Origin: CAZXCK01 sp964639225
Lineage (GTDB): Bacteria; Chloroflexota; Anaerolineae; Aggregatilineales; Phototrophicaceae
Reading direction: 5' to 3'
NCBI GenBank assembly: GCA_964639225.1
Contig: CAZXCK010000001.1
Span: forward strand, 62,001-126,000
DNA: 64,000 nt
Below the pieces are notes generated by a model. It searched no databases. It had not been told where the DNA came from and saw only the letters and a program-made list of their open reading frames with translations. How positions within the stretch are numbered: position 1 is the stretch's first letter; each line of letters begins with the position of its first letter. Below are positions 1 to 8,598 of this stretch, piece after piece. Both the position numbers and the translations under genes were made by a program.

Positions 1-1
1 C

Positions 2-1384
2 GGCAACCGTGACTTCTTCCCGGACGCGCTGATCTCCGAAGGTCGCCAGGACATCCTCGAAGTGCTGGCCGAGCGCAACATCACTCCGATTATCCTCGAC
101 GAAGACGCGACCAAGCTGGGCGCGGTGGAAACCTGGCAAAACGCCAAAAAGTGTGCCGACCTGTTCAAGCAGCACCGCGACGAGATCGACGGTATCCTGG
201 TATGTCTGCCCAATTTTGGCGATGAAAAGGGCATCGCCGAAACCATCAAGCTCTCCGGCCTCAACGTGCCGATTCTGGTGCAGGCCTACCCCGACGACCT
301 CAACGAGCTGATTCCGTCGCGCCGCCGCGACGCCTTCTGCGGCAAAATATCGGTGTGTAACAACCTCTACCAGTATGGTTACGATTACACCGTCACCGAG
401 CTGCACACCGTTCATCCAAAGTCGGACTCATTCAAGGCCGATCTGGATAAATTTGTCGGCGTTTGCCGCGTCGTCAAAGGTCTGCGCAATGCGCGGCTGG
501 GCGCGATTGGTGCGCGGCCTAACGCCTTCAACACCACCCGATACAGCGAGAAGCTGCTGCAATCCGTCGGCATGAGCGTACAGACCATCGACCTGTCCGA
601 AGTGTTTGGCCCGGCGCGTAAACTGGCCGATGATGACGCACGCGTGAAAGAGCGCATTGACCGTATAATGAGCTACGTCAAAACGGAGGGTGTGCCATCG
701 GCGTCGCTGCTGAAAATGGCAAAGATCGGCGTGGTCATCGACGACTGGATGCAGTCGCTGGATATCACCGCCTCGGCCATCCAGTGCTGGGACTCGCTGC
801 AAGCCAATTACGGCGTCAACGTCTGCACACTGATGAGCATGATGAGCGAGCAGCTTCTGCCCAGCGCCTGCGAAGTTGACGTGACCGGCGTCGTGTCGAT
901 GTATGCGCTTCAACTGGCGTCTGGGACGCCCAGCGCCCTGGTAGACTGGAACAATAACTACGCCGATGATCCCAACAAGTGCGTGTTGTTCCACTGTGGC
1001 AACTGGGCCAAGAGCTTCTTCCCTGAAGACGATTTTGTGATGGAATACGCGCCCATTCTCGGCTCCACCCTGGGTGATGAGAACACCTACGGCGTCGTCT
1101 CCGGGCGCACGCCATCGGGACCGTTCAGCTACGCCCGTGTCACCACCGACGACCGTAACGGCGTCATCAAGGCTTATGTCGGTGACGGCATGTTTATCGA
1201 CGATCCGATGGAAACCTTCGGCAGCCGGGCACTGGTCGAAGTGCCAGACCTGCAAACGCTGCTGCGCTACATCTGCAAAAACGGCTTCGAGCACCACGCG
1301 GCCATGAATGCCTCGCATTCCGCCGCCGTGCTTCAGGAAGCGCTCAGCACGTATTTCGGTTGGGACGTTTACCATCACATATAA
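2..1384 (+). CDS. L-fucose/L-arabinose isomerase family protein (5' partial)
   Basis: The reading frame is open from the first bases of the window, so the true start lies upstream; about 460 residues are visible. The protein resembles the L-fucose isomerase-like family, which interconverts aldose and ketose sugars in the cytosol. Family-like stretches are CEVDVTG, SALVDWNNNY, HCGNWAKSFF and the C-terminal NASHSAAVLQEAL. The exact sugar cannot be read from the sequence. It faces the peptide ABC operon and is separated from it by a shared hairpin terminator, so the two are not one operon. An internal GTG at position 62 should not be taken as the start, because the homologous frame continues upstream of it. 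Confidence 0.75.
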   Translation, partial: GNRDFFPDALISEGRQDILEVLAERNITPIILDEDATKLGAVETWQNAKKCADLFKQHRDEIDGILVCLPNFGDEKGIAETIKLSGLNVPILVQAYPDDLNELIPSRRRDAFCGKISVCNNLYQYGYDYTVTELHTVHPKSDSFKADLDKFVGVCRVVKGLRNARLGAIGARPNAFNTTRYSEKLLQSVGMSVQTIDLSEVFGPARKLADDDARVKERIDRIMSYVKTEGVPSASLLKMAKIGVVIDDWMQSLDITASAIQCWDSLQANYGVNVCTLMSMMSEQLLPSACEVDVTGVVSMYALQLASGTPSALVDWNNNYADDPNKCVLFHCGNWAKSFFPEDDFVMEYAPILGSTLGDENTYGVVSGRTPSGPFSYARVTTDDRNGVIKAYVGDGMFIDDPMETFGSRALVEVPDLQTLLRYICKNGFEHHAAMNASHSAAVLQEALSTYFGWDVYHHI

Positions 1385-1391
1385 CGTTAGC

Positions 1392-1428
1392 ACAGGGCAA
1401 CCGCGTATCTCTGGTGCGGTTGCCCTGT
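1392..1428. terminator. Bidirectional terminator between convergent genes
   Basis: A perfect 13-bp stem has arms ACAGGGCAACCGC (1392-1404) and its complement (1416-1428), with an 11-nt loop. It sits between two convergent stop codons. No long T-run follows on either side, so strength is uncertain. Confidence 0.65.
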
Positions 1429-1434
1429 CTGTCG

Positions 1435-2382
1435 CTAATTCAGCCGTATACGTGGATTAAGCAGCCCGTACAACAGGTCGGCGATCAGATTGGCCATCGC
1501 ATAGGCGAAGATAATCAGCATCACAATCGATTGCAGCAGCGGGATGTTTTTCGCGCGCACAGCGCTCACCAGCTCCCGCCCCAGTCCGGGATAGTTGAAC
1601 ACCTCTTCGATCACTACCAGCCCACCGATCAACCAGCCGACACTCAGCGCGATGACCGTGATGGTCGGCAGCAGCGCGTTGCGCAGCACATGCTTGATGA
1701 TAATCTGGTACTGTGGCAGACCCTTAAGCGTAGCCGTGCGGACATACGGCTTCTTCAACTCATCGATGACCCCTGCCCTCGTCATACGCGACACATAGGC
1801 CAGCAGCACCAGCGTCGCCGTAATCGATGGCAAAGTCAGTACACGAAGCCAATCCACGAAGTTATAACTGGACGCCACAAATGACGTTGCCGGGAACCAC
1901 TCCAGTCCATGCGCGAATACATTGACCAGCACAATCCCGGTGACAAACTCCGGTAAGCCGACGACAGACAGCGAAAAGACCGAGATAACGCTGTCCAGCC
2001 AACTGTCCTCAAACAGGCCAGCCAGCACCCCCAACAGAATAGAAATCGGTATGCTGATAGCCAGAGTCATCAACGCCAGCCGCAACGTGTTTGCCAGTCG
2101 CTCAGTGACGAGGGGCCGCACCTCTGGTGAGCCACGACTATACGAACGCCCCCAGTCCCCGGTCAGGAATCCACCCAGCCACGTTACATATTGCTCGGGT
2201 ACAGGGTCATTCAGTCCATATGTCTCGCGGAATTCCTCCAGCGCCACCGGAGAGGCATCACGCCCCAGAACCAACCGCGCCACGTCCCCCGGCAGCAACT
2301 GGGTAAGCCCAAAGATCAGCGCCGATGTCACCAGCATGGTGACAACCAGCAGCAGCAGACGCCGTATAATGTATTCAGTCAT
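1435..2382 (-). CDS. Peptide/nickel-type ABC transporter permease (DppB-like)
   Basis: Inner-membrane permease of a family 5 (Dpp/Opp) importer, 315 residues, the usual DppB length. The N-terminus has the typical YIIRRLLLLVV segment followed by LLPGDVARLVLG, and further membrane segments follow. The EAA-type cytoplasmic loop is seen around VRTATLKGLPQYQIIIKH. It is the last gene of the minus-strand operon SBP, DppC-like, ATPase, DppB-like, starting 7 nt after the ATPase stop. The order is unusual because the DppB-like gene comes last, separated from its DppC-like partner by the ATPase. The substrate is inferred only from family (oligopeptides, dipeptides or sugar oligomers). Confidence 0.9.
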   Translation of the reverse strand: MTEYIIRRLLLLVVTMLVTSALIFGLTQLLPGDVARLVLGRDASPVALEEFRETYGLNDPVPEQYVTWLGGFLTGDWGRSYSRGSPEVRPLVTERLANTLRLALMTLAISIPISILLGVLAGLFEDSWLDSVISVFSLSVVGLPEFVTGIVLVNVFAHGLEWFPATSFVASSYNFVDWLRVLTLPSITATLVLLAYVSRMTRAGVIDELKKPYVRTATLKGLPQYQIIIKHVLRNALLPTITVIALSVGWLIGGLVVIEEVFNYPGLGRELVSAVRAKNIPLLQSIVMLIIFAYAMANLIADLLYGLLNPRIRLN

Positions 2383-2388
2383 AGCGTG

Positions 2389-4479
2389 TCAGCGCTCCTC
2401 TCCGGTCGAGGACGTATCGTTGCTGCCAGCCATAGTCTGTAACTCGATCAGCTCATCCACAGGAATGTGGCAGCGGATATAGTGTCCATTCCCCGCGTCT
2501 CGCCAGGGTGGCTCATCAGTTTCGCAAATACTGCCAATTTTGCGCGGACAACGGGTGTGAAAGCGACACCCGCTCGGAATATCCCGCGCGCTTGGAACTT
2601 CACCTTCCAGGCGAATGGCGACACGGTCATCCGTTGGGTCTGGAACAGGAACGGCTGAAATCAGCGCTTCGGTATAAGGATGTGAAGGCGCGTTATAAAC
2701 CGCATCAGATCCGCCCTCCTCCACAATTTCACCCAGATACATCACGGCGATCCAGTCGGACAAATACGCCACAACGTCCAGATCATGCGAAATCAGCAGA
2801 TAGGATGCACCCTGCTGTGCGCGCAGGTCTTTCAGCAGATTCAGAATTACCGCCTGCACCGACACATCCAACGCCGAGGTCGGCTCATCGGCGACAATCA
2901 GTGCCGGATCAGCCGCAAAAGCACGGGCAATCGCCACACGTTGTTTTTCTCCGCCGCTTAACTCCGCCGGGTAACGATCGACATAGTCGGCGCTCAGACG
3001 CACAGCGTCCAGCAGTTCGACCACCCGCGTATGAATCTCCGCTTCGCTGTTATAGCGATCAGCCAGCAACCGCAGCGTACGGCCAATCGCCTGCCCTACC
3101 GTATGATACGGATTCAAGGCGTCATTCGGATTCTGAAACACCATCCGAAGGTTACGCAGCGCCTCGCGTGGGCGGCGATTCAGATCATTGCTGATCGCCA
3201 TCTGGCACAGTTCCATCTCGCCATCGTCAGCCGTCGACAGCGCCACGATACACCGCGCCAGCGTGGTCTTACCGCTGCCACTCTCCCCTACTAATCCCAG
3301 CGTAGACCGCTCCTGAATCGTCAGCGATACATCATCAACAGCGCGAACCGGGCGGAATGGCCGGCGCAAAATGCGATCAAACAGCGAGCGCGAACCAAAC
3401 TGACGGCTGACGCTGCTTACATTCAGAACGAGTTCTTTACGCGGTGCCGGACTCTCGCCGATGGCTTCTGGTTTGGTCGTCGTGCTCAACTCGCCACTGG
3501 CGATTTCCGGCCAGCGCCAACAGCGGATCATCCGACCATCGTCTGCTGGCTCCAGCGGCGGCTTTTCGTGATGGCACCGATCTACAGCCACCGGGCAGCG
3601 AGGCGCGAATACGCAGCCGCTGGGCCGGTCCGCCAATGACGGAGCGACCCCCTCGATTGTCGAAAGACGTGTGCCAATCTGTTCCGAATGGCGCGGCAGG
3701 CTGGCCATCAGACCGGCGGTGTACGGATGCAGCGGCCTGCTGTACAGGTCGCGCACCGGCGCCGTTTCCATAATCTCGCCGCCGTAAAGCACAGTCACAT
3801 GATCACACAATTGGGCCACTGTCCCCAGGTCATGTGAAACGTACAAAGCGGCTGCGTCGTTGTTATGGATCAGCTCGCGGAACAGGTCCAGGATCACAGC
3901 CTGCGTCGTCACGTCGAGCGCGGTCGTTGGCTCGTCAAGGACCAGCAGCTTCGGCTGTGTGCTCAACGCCATAGCGATTGTCACCCGCTGGAGCATGCCG
4001 CCGCTCAGTTGGTGCGGATAACGATCAACCACGTCTTCAGGGTCGGCGATCTTAACTCGTTTCAGCATTTCAACCGCATGTGCGATCGCGTCCTTACGTG
4101 ACAACTGCATGTGCCGTCGTGTAATCTCACCGATCTGGTCGCCAATCGTATACGACGGATTCAGCGAGGCTATCGGGTCCTGCGGCACAAGATTGATCTT
4201 GCTTCCCCAGATATCGCGCATTTGCCGCGTCGATTGGGTTGTCAGGTCCTCACCGTCAAATCGTATAACACCCGACGAAATGCGAGCATTGGCAGTCAGG
4301 TAACGCATCAGGGCCAGCGCCAGCGTGGTTTTGCCGCTGCCACTTTCCCCCACCAGACCGTGAATTTCGAGCGGTTTGATCGCCAGGTTTACGTCGTGGA
4401 TAGCGTTCAGCCACACTTTGTTCAGACGATAATCGATATTGACCTTCTCGGCCTGAATAATGGCTTCCAGGTTGTTCAT
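2389..4479 (-). CDS. Fused DppD-DppF ABC transporter ATP-binding protein
   Basis: One 696-residue polypeptide carries two complete ABC ATPase domains, so it supplies both motor subunits of the importer. The N-terminal half has Walker A GESGSGKTT, signature LSGGMLQRVTIA and Walker B LLVLDEPTTALD; the C-terminal half has GESGSGKTT, LSGGEKQRVAIA and LIVADEPTSALD. Each half ends in an oligopeptide-type C-terminal extension with Cys pairs (CVFAPRCP and CRFHTRCP) that suggest the iron-sulfur or metal site seen in Dpp/Opp ATPases. ATG 4479 is chosen because it follows the upstream permease stop by one base (TGATATG) and has GGAGG upstream; an ATG at 4527 is possible but would overlap that gene by 47 nt without a visible ribosome site. 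Confidence 0.9.
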   Translation of the reverse strand: MNNLEAIIQAEKVNIDYRLNKVWLNAIHDVNLAIKPLEIHGLVGESGSGKTTLALALMRYLTANARISSGVIRFDGEDLTTQSTRQMRDIWGSKINLVPQDPIASLNPSYTIGDQIGEITRRHMQLSRKDAIAHAVEMLKRVKIADPEDVVDRYPHQLSGGMLQRVTIAMALSTQPKLLVLDEPTTALDVTTQAVILDLFRELIHNNDAAALYVSHDLGTVAQLCDHVTVLYGGEIMETAPVRDLYSRPLHPYTAGLMASLPRHSEQIGTRLSTIEGVAPSLADRPSGCVFAPRCPVAVDRCHHEKPPLEPADDGRMIRCWRWPEIASGELSTTTKPEAIGESPAPRKELVLNVSSVSRQFGSRSLFDRILRRPFRPVRAVDDVSLTIQERSTLGLVGESGSGKTTLARCIVALSTADDGEMELCQMAISNDLNRRPREALRNLRMVFQNPNDALNPYHTVGQAIGRTLRLLADRYNSEAEIHTRVVELLDAVRLSADYVDRYPAELSGGEKQRVAIARAFAADPALIVADEPTSALDVSVQAVILNLLKDLRAQQGASYLLISHDLDVVAYLSDWIAVMYLGEIVEEGGSDAVYNAPSHPYTEALISAVPVPDPTDDRVAIRLEGEVPSARDIPSGCRFHTRCPRKIGSICETDEPPWRDAGNGHYIRCHIPVDELIELQTMAGSNDTSSTGEER

Positions 4480-4480
4480 A

Positions 4481-5407
4481 TCAGGCGTCTTTGCCTCCTT
4501 CATAGCGGAAGATTCGACGCAGGCCATCAGCCATCAGATTCACACCGATGACCAGAAAGGCGATAGCGCCCGCTGGCGCCCACAACGACCAGGGCGCGCG
4601 CAGATACTCCCCCCTGGCCTCTTCTACCATGCGTCCCCAGTCCGGCGATGGCGGCTGAACACCCAAACCCAGAAAGCCCAGCGAGGCGATCAGGAAAATG
4701 GCATACGAAAAACGCAGAGCCGCCTCAACAGCCAAAGCCGGCAGTACGCCTGGCAGTATCTCCCGAAAGAGAATATACAGGGTGCTTTCTCCACGCAGGC
4801 GCGCCGCTTCGACATAACCACTATCCCGTATGTTGAGCGTCGCGCTGCGAATGACTCGGGTAACGATGGGTGTATAGAGAAGCACTACCACAATCACAAT
4901 GCCGACAGGCGTCGGCCCAAGCGTCCCCAGCATAACCAGCGCCAGCACAAGCGCCGGTATGGATAACAGACTATCCAGAATTCGCGAGGCGATTTCATCC
5001 AGCCAACCACCCAGGTAACCGATTGTCAGCCCAAAGCAGGTGCCCAGAATCACAGCAACAGCCGTCGCGATTCCCGGTAGCAGAATAATCTCTCGTGCTC
5101 CCCAGATCACACGGCTGAAGACATCGCGCCCTTCTTTGTCTGTGCCAAAGGGATGCTCCCACGAAGGTGACGCACGCCGCACCAGCGTTCCGTTTTCGTC
5201 TCGTATGAACTCGCGGGCACTGTATGGAGCGATTGCCGGCCCAATGATGGCCAGCACAATAAATATTACGACGATAAGTGTACCAATAAATGAGAGGGGA
5301 CGTTTAGCCATCTGCGCTGCATAAGAGCCAACAGTGGCTACGGCTCGGACGAATGCGCTGCGTGGAGGCCGGGAACCGGCCTCCACGCGCATGTCTGCGT
5401 TGTTCAT
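4481..5407 (-). CDS. Peptide/nickel-type ABC transporter permease (DppC-like)
   Basis: Second membrane subunit of the family 5 importer, 308 residues. The N-terminal cytoplasmic stretch is followed by a first membrane segment (LSFIGTLIVVIFIVLAIIGP) and the family-typical HPFGTDKEGRDVFSR motif. The coupling loop is near YVEAARLRGESTLYILFREI. It begins 15 nt after the SBP gene and ends one base before the ATPase start, so translation of the two is probably coupled. No clear Shine-Dalgarno is visible at ATG 5407; an in-frame ATG lies 5 codons further in. Confidence 0.9.
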   Translation of the reverse strand: MNNADMRVEAGSRPPRSAFVRAVATVGSYAAQMAKRPLSFIGTLIVVIFIVLAIIGPAIAPYSAREFIRDENGTLVRRASPSWEHPFGTDKEGRDVFSRVIWGAREIILLPGIATAVAVILGTCFGLTIGYLGGWLDEIASRILDSLLSIPALVLALVMLGTLGPTPVGIVIVVVLLYTPIVTRVIRSATLNIRDSGYVEAARLRGESTLYILFREILPGVLPALAVEAALRFSYAIFLIASLGFLGLGVQPPSPDWGRMVEEARGEYLRAPWSLWAPAGAIAFLVIGVNLMADGLRRIFRYEGGKDA

Positions 5408-5422
5408 CGCAGCGCCAGCGTG

Positions 5423-6982
5423 CTATTCATTGACGCTAACTGTGCGGAAATCAGTCTGGCCAGGGAATGGATGCATGTCCAGGCCAGACACATTATCGCT
5501 TACCGCGCCCACCACCGAGGCAAACCAGGGGATAATGACCGGGCCACGCTCAGCGAAAATCTGGCTGATCTCGCTGTAAATGGCGGCGCGCTCATCCAGG
5601 TCAGCGGTGACCGCAGCCTGCGCGACCAGCTCATCAACTTCGGCATCGGAGAAGTGCGTCTCATTGAAGATACCGTCGGTCACATAAGCCTGGACCAGAT
5701 AGCCCTGAGGTACCGGCTGGTCGCCCCATCCGGTGATACCCAGGTCAACTTCCAGCCATTCGGTGTCAGCATAGTACAGGCTCTCTGCCCGCAGCAGAAT
5801 GTTCACGTCGATGCAGCCCTGCTCCCACTGCTGCTGCAGCGCCACACCCAGCGACTCATAATTGAACGCATCCACCACATAGAAATCCGTGCTGATGCGC
5901 TCTTCGCCGGTCGCTTCCTGGATCAGCTCGCAGGCCATTTCGGGGTCAAACGGCACACCCTCAATGCTTGCATCGAAGAACTGGCCATAAGCCGGGCCGA
6001 TTGGGTCGTTATTGCCTAGCACCCCGAAACCTTCCTGCACGGTCTCCAGCAGCTCCTGCCGGTTGGTCGCATACTTGAACGCCTGGCGCACCCGAACATC
6101 TTCGCCCAGCGCGCCCTCATCAGAGCGAATACGGATTACCGGATGCTGGTTGGTCGCCCGGTCAACAATCGTGATGCCACTCGCGCCTTCCAGCGTCGGA
6201 ACCTGGTCAACGTCCATCTTGAAGATGAAATCAACTACACCGCTGCGCAGCGCGTCAATCTGCGTCAGCGTGTCGTCAATAAACAGGAATTCCAGCTCAG
6301 CGAGCATCGGCTGGCCTTCGATCCAGTAGTTTTCATTGGCGACAAAGAATGCACGCTCACCTGCGCTGTACTCAGACAGAATAAACGGGCCTGTGCCGTT
6401 GAAGTTTGCAAACAGATCGTCACCACTACCCAGCACATTCGGGCTCTCGGTGCCATCCTTCAGGATAAGGGCAAAGCGCGATGCCACACCAAACATAAAA
6501 TCGGCATTCGGGCTTGCCAGTTCGAAGGCAACCGTCAGATCATCAACAGCCTCAACGGTGAATTCACCAAGCAGGCTCGTCGCCGGTGATCCCAGCTCCT
6601 GCAGGCGATTAAACGTAAACACCACATCCGCAGCGCTGAACGCCGAACCGTCATGGAAAGTTACACCCTCTTCCAGGAAGAATGTGTAAGTCAGGCCGTC
6701 TTCGCTGATTTCCCAGTCATAAGCCAGGTTGGGGGCCAGTACGCCATCCGGCGTGACCTCGACGAGATAGTCATAGATGGTGCGGTTGAACAGTACTTCA
6801 GGGTCGTTGGAACCGGTGGCTGGGTCCAGATTTTCGGGTGAGACCATACCCACACGCAGCACACCTTCACCATCCTGTGCGCTGGCCACTCCACCCACAG
6901 CCAGTATCAACACAGCCAGCACGCCAACTGTCAGTAGACGTCCGATGCTGCCTTTTTGCCAACGAACTTTGTGAATAAACAT
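5423..6982 (-). CDS. ABC transporter substrate-binding protein, family 5
   Basis: Exported solute-binding protein of the peptide-type importer, 519 residues. A basic N-terminus and hydrophobic core end in GGVASAQDGEG, a signal peptidase I-type cleavage region with no lipobox Cys. The mature part has SBP_bac_5 character: the early segment GTGPFILSEY, the opening strand on VLRVGMVSPENLDPAT and a C-terminal PVIIPWFASV region. First gene of the operon; GGAGG lies 4 nt before the ATG. Ligand cannot be assigned from sequence. Confidence 0.9.
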   Translation of the reverse strand: MFIHKVRWQKGSIGRLLTVGVLAVLILAVGGVASAQDGEGVLRVGMVSPENLDPATGSNDPEVLFNRTIYDYLVEVTPDGVLAPNLAYDWEISEDGLTYTFFLEEGVTFHDGSAFSAADVVFTFNRLQELGSPATSLLGEFTVEAVDDLTVAFELASPNADFMFGVASRFALILKDGTESPNVLGSGDDLFANFNGTGPFILSEYSAGERAFFVANENYWIEGQPMLAELEFLFIDDTLTQIDALRSGVVDFIFKMDVDQVPTLEGASGITIVDRATNQHPVIRIRSDEGALGEDVRVRQAFKYATNRQELLETVQEGFGVLGNNDPIGPAYGQFFDASIEGVPFDPEMACELIQEATGEERISTDFYVVDAFNYESLGVALQQQWEQGCIDVNILLRAESLYYADTEWLEVDLGITGWGDQPVPQGYLVQAYVTDGIFNETHFSDAEVDELVAQAAVTADLDERAAIYSEISQIFAERGPVIIPWFASVVGAVSDNVSGLDMHPFPGQTDFRTVSVNE

Positions 6983-7234
6983 GAGACCTCCGCTTATTTA
7001 TCGGACAAAGGGGAGTTCCACCACGGGGACAGAACCAGAGCAATTAACTACTTCTAAAGAGGATCAACGACACTCCGCCGGCAACACACATCACATGGGC
7101 TGCCAACCCAGTCATAGCACTGGCACACATATTCAATGTGGCCGCGCTTATCTACCCGGCATAACCGGGCTACCCTCAACTTTGAAACAGTATGCTCTCA
7201 GTCGCGTATTTGCCGATCAACACACGACAATTAG

Positions 7235-7240
7235 AGTATA
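7235..7240 (-). promoter_or_regulatory. Possible extended -10 element for the peptide ABC operon
   Basis: Minus-strand TGTTATACT gives an extended -10 (TGnTATACT). A TCGACA lies 19 nt upstream, a poor -35. The predicted transcript would have a leader of about 250 nt before the SBP start. The stretch 6983-7325 otherwise holds only short inverted repeats (for example CCCGG/CCGGG near 7158-7171); I recognise no riboswitch or gene in it. Confidence 0.35.
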
Positions 7241-7325
7241 ACATTACCATTTATCCTGCTGTCGATATCTATACAAAGACTCATCTAAGTTCCAGCATGA
7301 GACAAAGACCGGTTGTTTTTGTCAC

Positions 7326-7363
7326 AAAACAAAAGCGACCTGCTCATTCATGAGCAAGTCGCC
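7326..7363 (-). terminator. Intrinsic terminator of the tRNA-Leu unit
   Basis: Reading the minus strand, the stem has outer arms GCGAC/GTCGC and inner arms GCTCAT/ATGAGC (7335-7362), followed by a T-rich tail (TTTTGTTTTG). It lies 5 nt after the tRNA 3' end. Confidence 0.85.
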
Positions 7364-7367
7364 GTGA

Positions 7368-7450
7368 TGCCCCGGAGAGGACTTGAACCTCCACCCCATA
7401 AAGGGACACAGCCCTCAACCGTGCGCGTCTGCCTGTTCCGCCACCGGGGC
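7368..7450 (-). tRNA. tRNA-Leu (anticodon GAG)
   Basis: An 83-nt type II tRNA. Acceptor arms are GCCCCGG and CCGGGGC with discriminator A. The anticodon stem CACGG/CTGTG (with one G-T pair) encloses loop TTGAGGG, giving GAG, which reads CUC and CUU. The T arm is GGAGG-TTCAAGT-CCTCT. A long variable arm fits Leu. CCA is not encoded. It is a stand-alone transcription unit with its own promoter and terminator. Confidence 0.95.
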
Positions 7451-7464
7451 ATTGCATTTGCTGT

Positions 7465-7492
7465 ATTATACCGGGTGGCAGATACGTGTCAA
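7465..7492 (-). promoter_or_regulatory. Consensus sigma-70 promoter of tRNA-Leu
   Basis: On the minus strand, TTGACA (7487-7492) and TATAAT (7465-7470) are separated by 16 nt and lie 14 nt upstream of the tRNA 5' end. Both hexamers match the housekeeping consensus exactly. Confidence 0.85.
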
Positions 7493-7558
7493 TCCTTTTA
7501 AGGGTCATAACTTTTCTATAAAATGACAGTAGACTCTAAAATCCATTGGGGAATAATC

Positions 7559-8560
7559 ATGCGAGTAGTTGTCGACGCGATGGGTAGTGACACGCATCCG
7601 GTACCCGATATCACCGGGGCGGTGACGGCTGCCCAGGAGACAGATGTTGAGATTCTGCTCGTCGGTTCAGAATCGCTCATCCGGCAGCAACTGAGCAAAC
7701 TCTCCCCACCCTCAGGGCGAATCGAGATTATCAACGCGGACGAGAGCGTGACCATGACCGATTCCCCCAGCCACGCCGCCCGCAGCAAACCCAGTTCCAG
7801 CATGCACATCGGCATGAACCTGGTGCGAGATGGCGAGGCCGACGCGTTTGTCACTGCTGGCAACACCGGTGCCGCCTATGCCATCGCCATGCTGCATACA
7901 CTCAAGCGCATTCCAGGCGTCAAACGGCCAGCCCTGAGCGCGATTTTCCCGATCAACCGGCAGCCGGTTATCTTCCTGGATATCGGTGCCAACGCCGAGT
8001 CCAGATCGGACTGGCTGGTACAGTTCGCCCTGATGGGCAAAATCTACGCACAAAAGGCGCTCGGTCTGCCCAACCCGCGCGTGGGGCTGCTGTCCAACGG
8101 TGAAGAAGATGTTAAAGGCAATCAGACAATCCTGGATGCCAGCCGGCTCCTCCAGCAAACAACGCTCCGCTTTGTTGGCCACATCGAACCCAAAGACATC
8201 ATGTCAAGCAGCGCCGATGTCGTCGTCGCCGATGGTTTCACCGGCAACATTCTGCTCAAAACATTCGAGGCTTCCACCCGTTACCTCGGTAGCGTCATCC
8301 GTGATGAGATCAACGCCGGCCTGCTGACTAAACTGGGCGGTCTGCTCGCCCGGCCCGCTTTCACAAGAGCCAGGCAGCGCATCGACACACGAGAGGTCGG
8401 CGGAGCGCCACTGCTGGGCGTTAAAGGTGTTGTCATAATCAGTCATGGCAGCGCCGATGCCCTGGCCATCAGAAACGCTGTATTGCAGGCAAAACGCGCC
8501 GCCGAAGGCAGAATCATCGAAGCAATAGAGGAAAATATTGCCCATTTACCCCAGTCATGA
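7559..8560 (+). CDS. plsX: Phosphate acyltransferase PlsX
   Basis: Makes acyl-phosphate from acyl-ACP and phosphate, the first committed step of the PlsX/PlsY route to phosphatidic acid; a peripheral membrane enzyme. The 333-residue protein opens with the family hallmark VVVDAMGSDTHP and contains GNTGAAYAIAM, LDIGANAE, GLLSNGEED and DGFTGNILLKT. ATG 7559 is chosen over an upstream in-frame ATG at 7523 because it gives the normal family N-terminus and has TGGGGAA just before it. It is followed by fabF, so it joins phospholipid and fatty acid synthesis. Confidence 0.97.
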   Translation: MRVVVDAMGSDTHPVPDITGAVTAAQETDVEILLVGSESLIRQQLSKLSPPSGRIEIINADESVTMTDSPSHAARSKPSSSMHIGMNLVRDGEADAFVTAGNTGAAYAIAMLHTLKRIPGVKRPALSAIFPINRQPVIFLDIGANAESRSDWLVQFALMGKIYAQKALGLPNPRVGLLSNGEEDVKGNQTILDASRLLQQTTLRFVGHIEPKDIMSSSADVVVADGFTGNILLKTFEASTRYLGSVIRDEINAGLLTKLGGLLARPAFTRARQRIDTREVGGAPLLGVKGVVIISHGSADALAIRNAVLQAKRAAEGRIIEAIEENIAHLPQS

Positions 8561-8598
8561 TTCGTCTGACATCTTTTCGAAAGTGCAGGTAACTACTC

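Noticed and set aside
428..1393. 321-codon open frame antisense to the isomerase gene
   Set aside because: Shadow of the coding frame on the other strand, and it would cross the shared terminator.
2389..4479. Fused DppD-DppF as a possible missing stop or sequencing error
   Set aside because: Both domains are complete, joined by a normal linker in one frame with no repeated start region; such fusions are known in peptide importers.
6983..7325. Possible riboswitch or T-box in the leader of the peptide ABC operon
   Set aside because: Only short inverted repeats are seen, with no T-box sequence, no known aptamer core and no terminator before the SBP gene.
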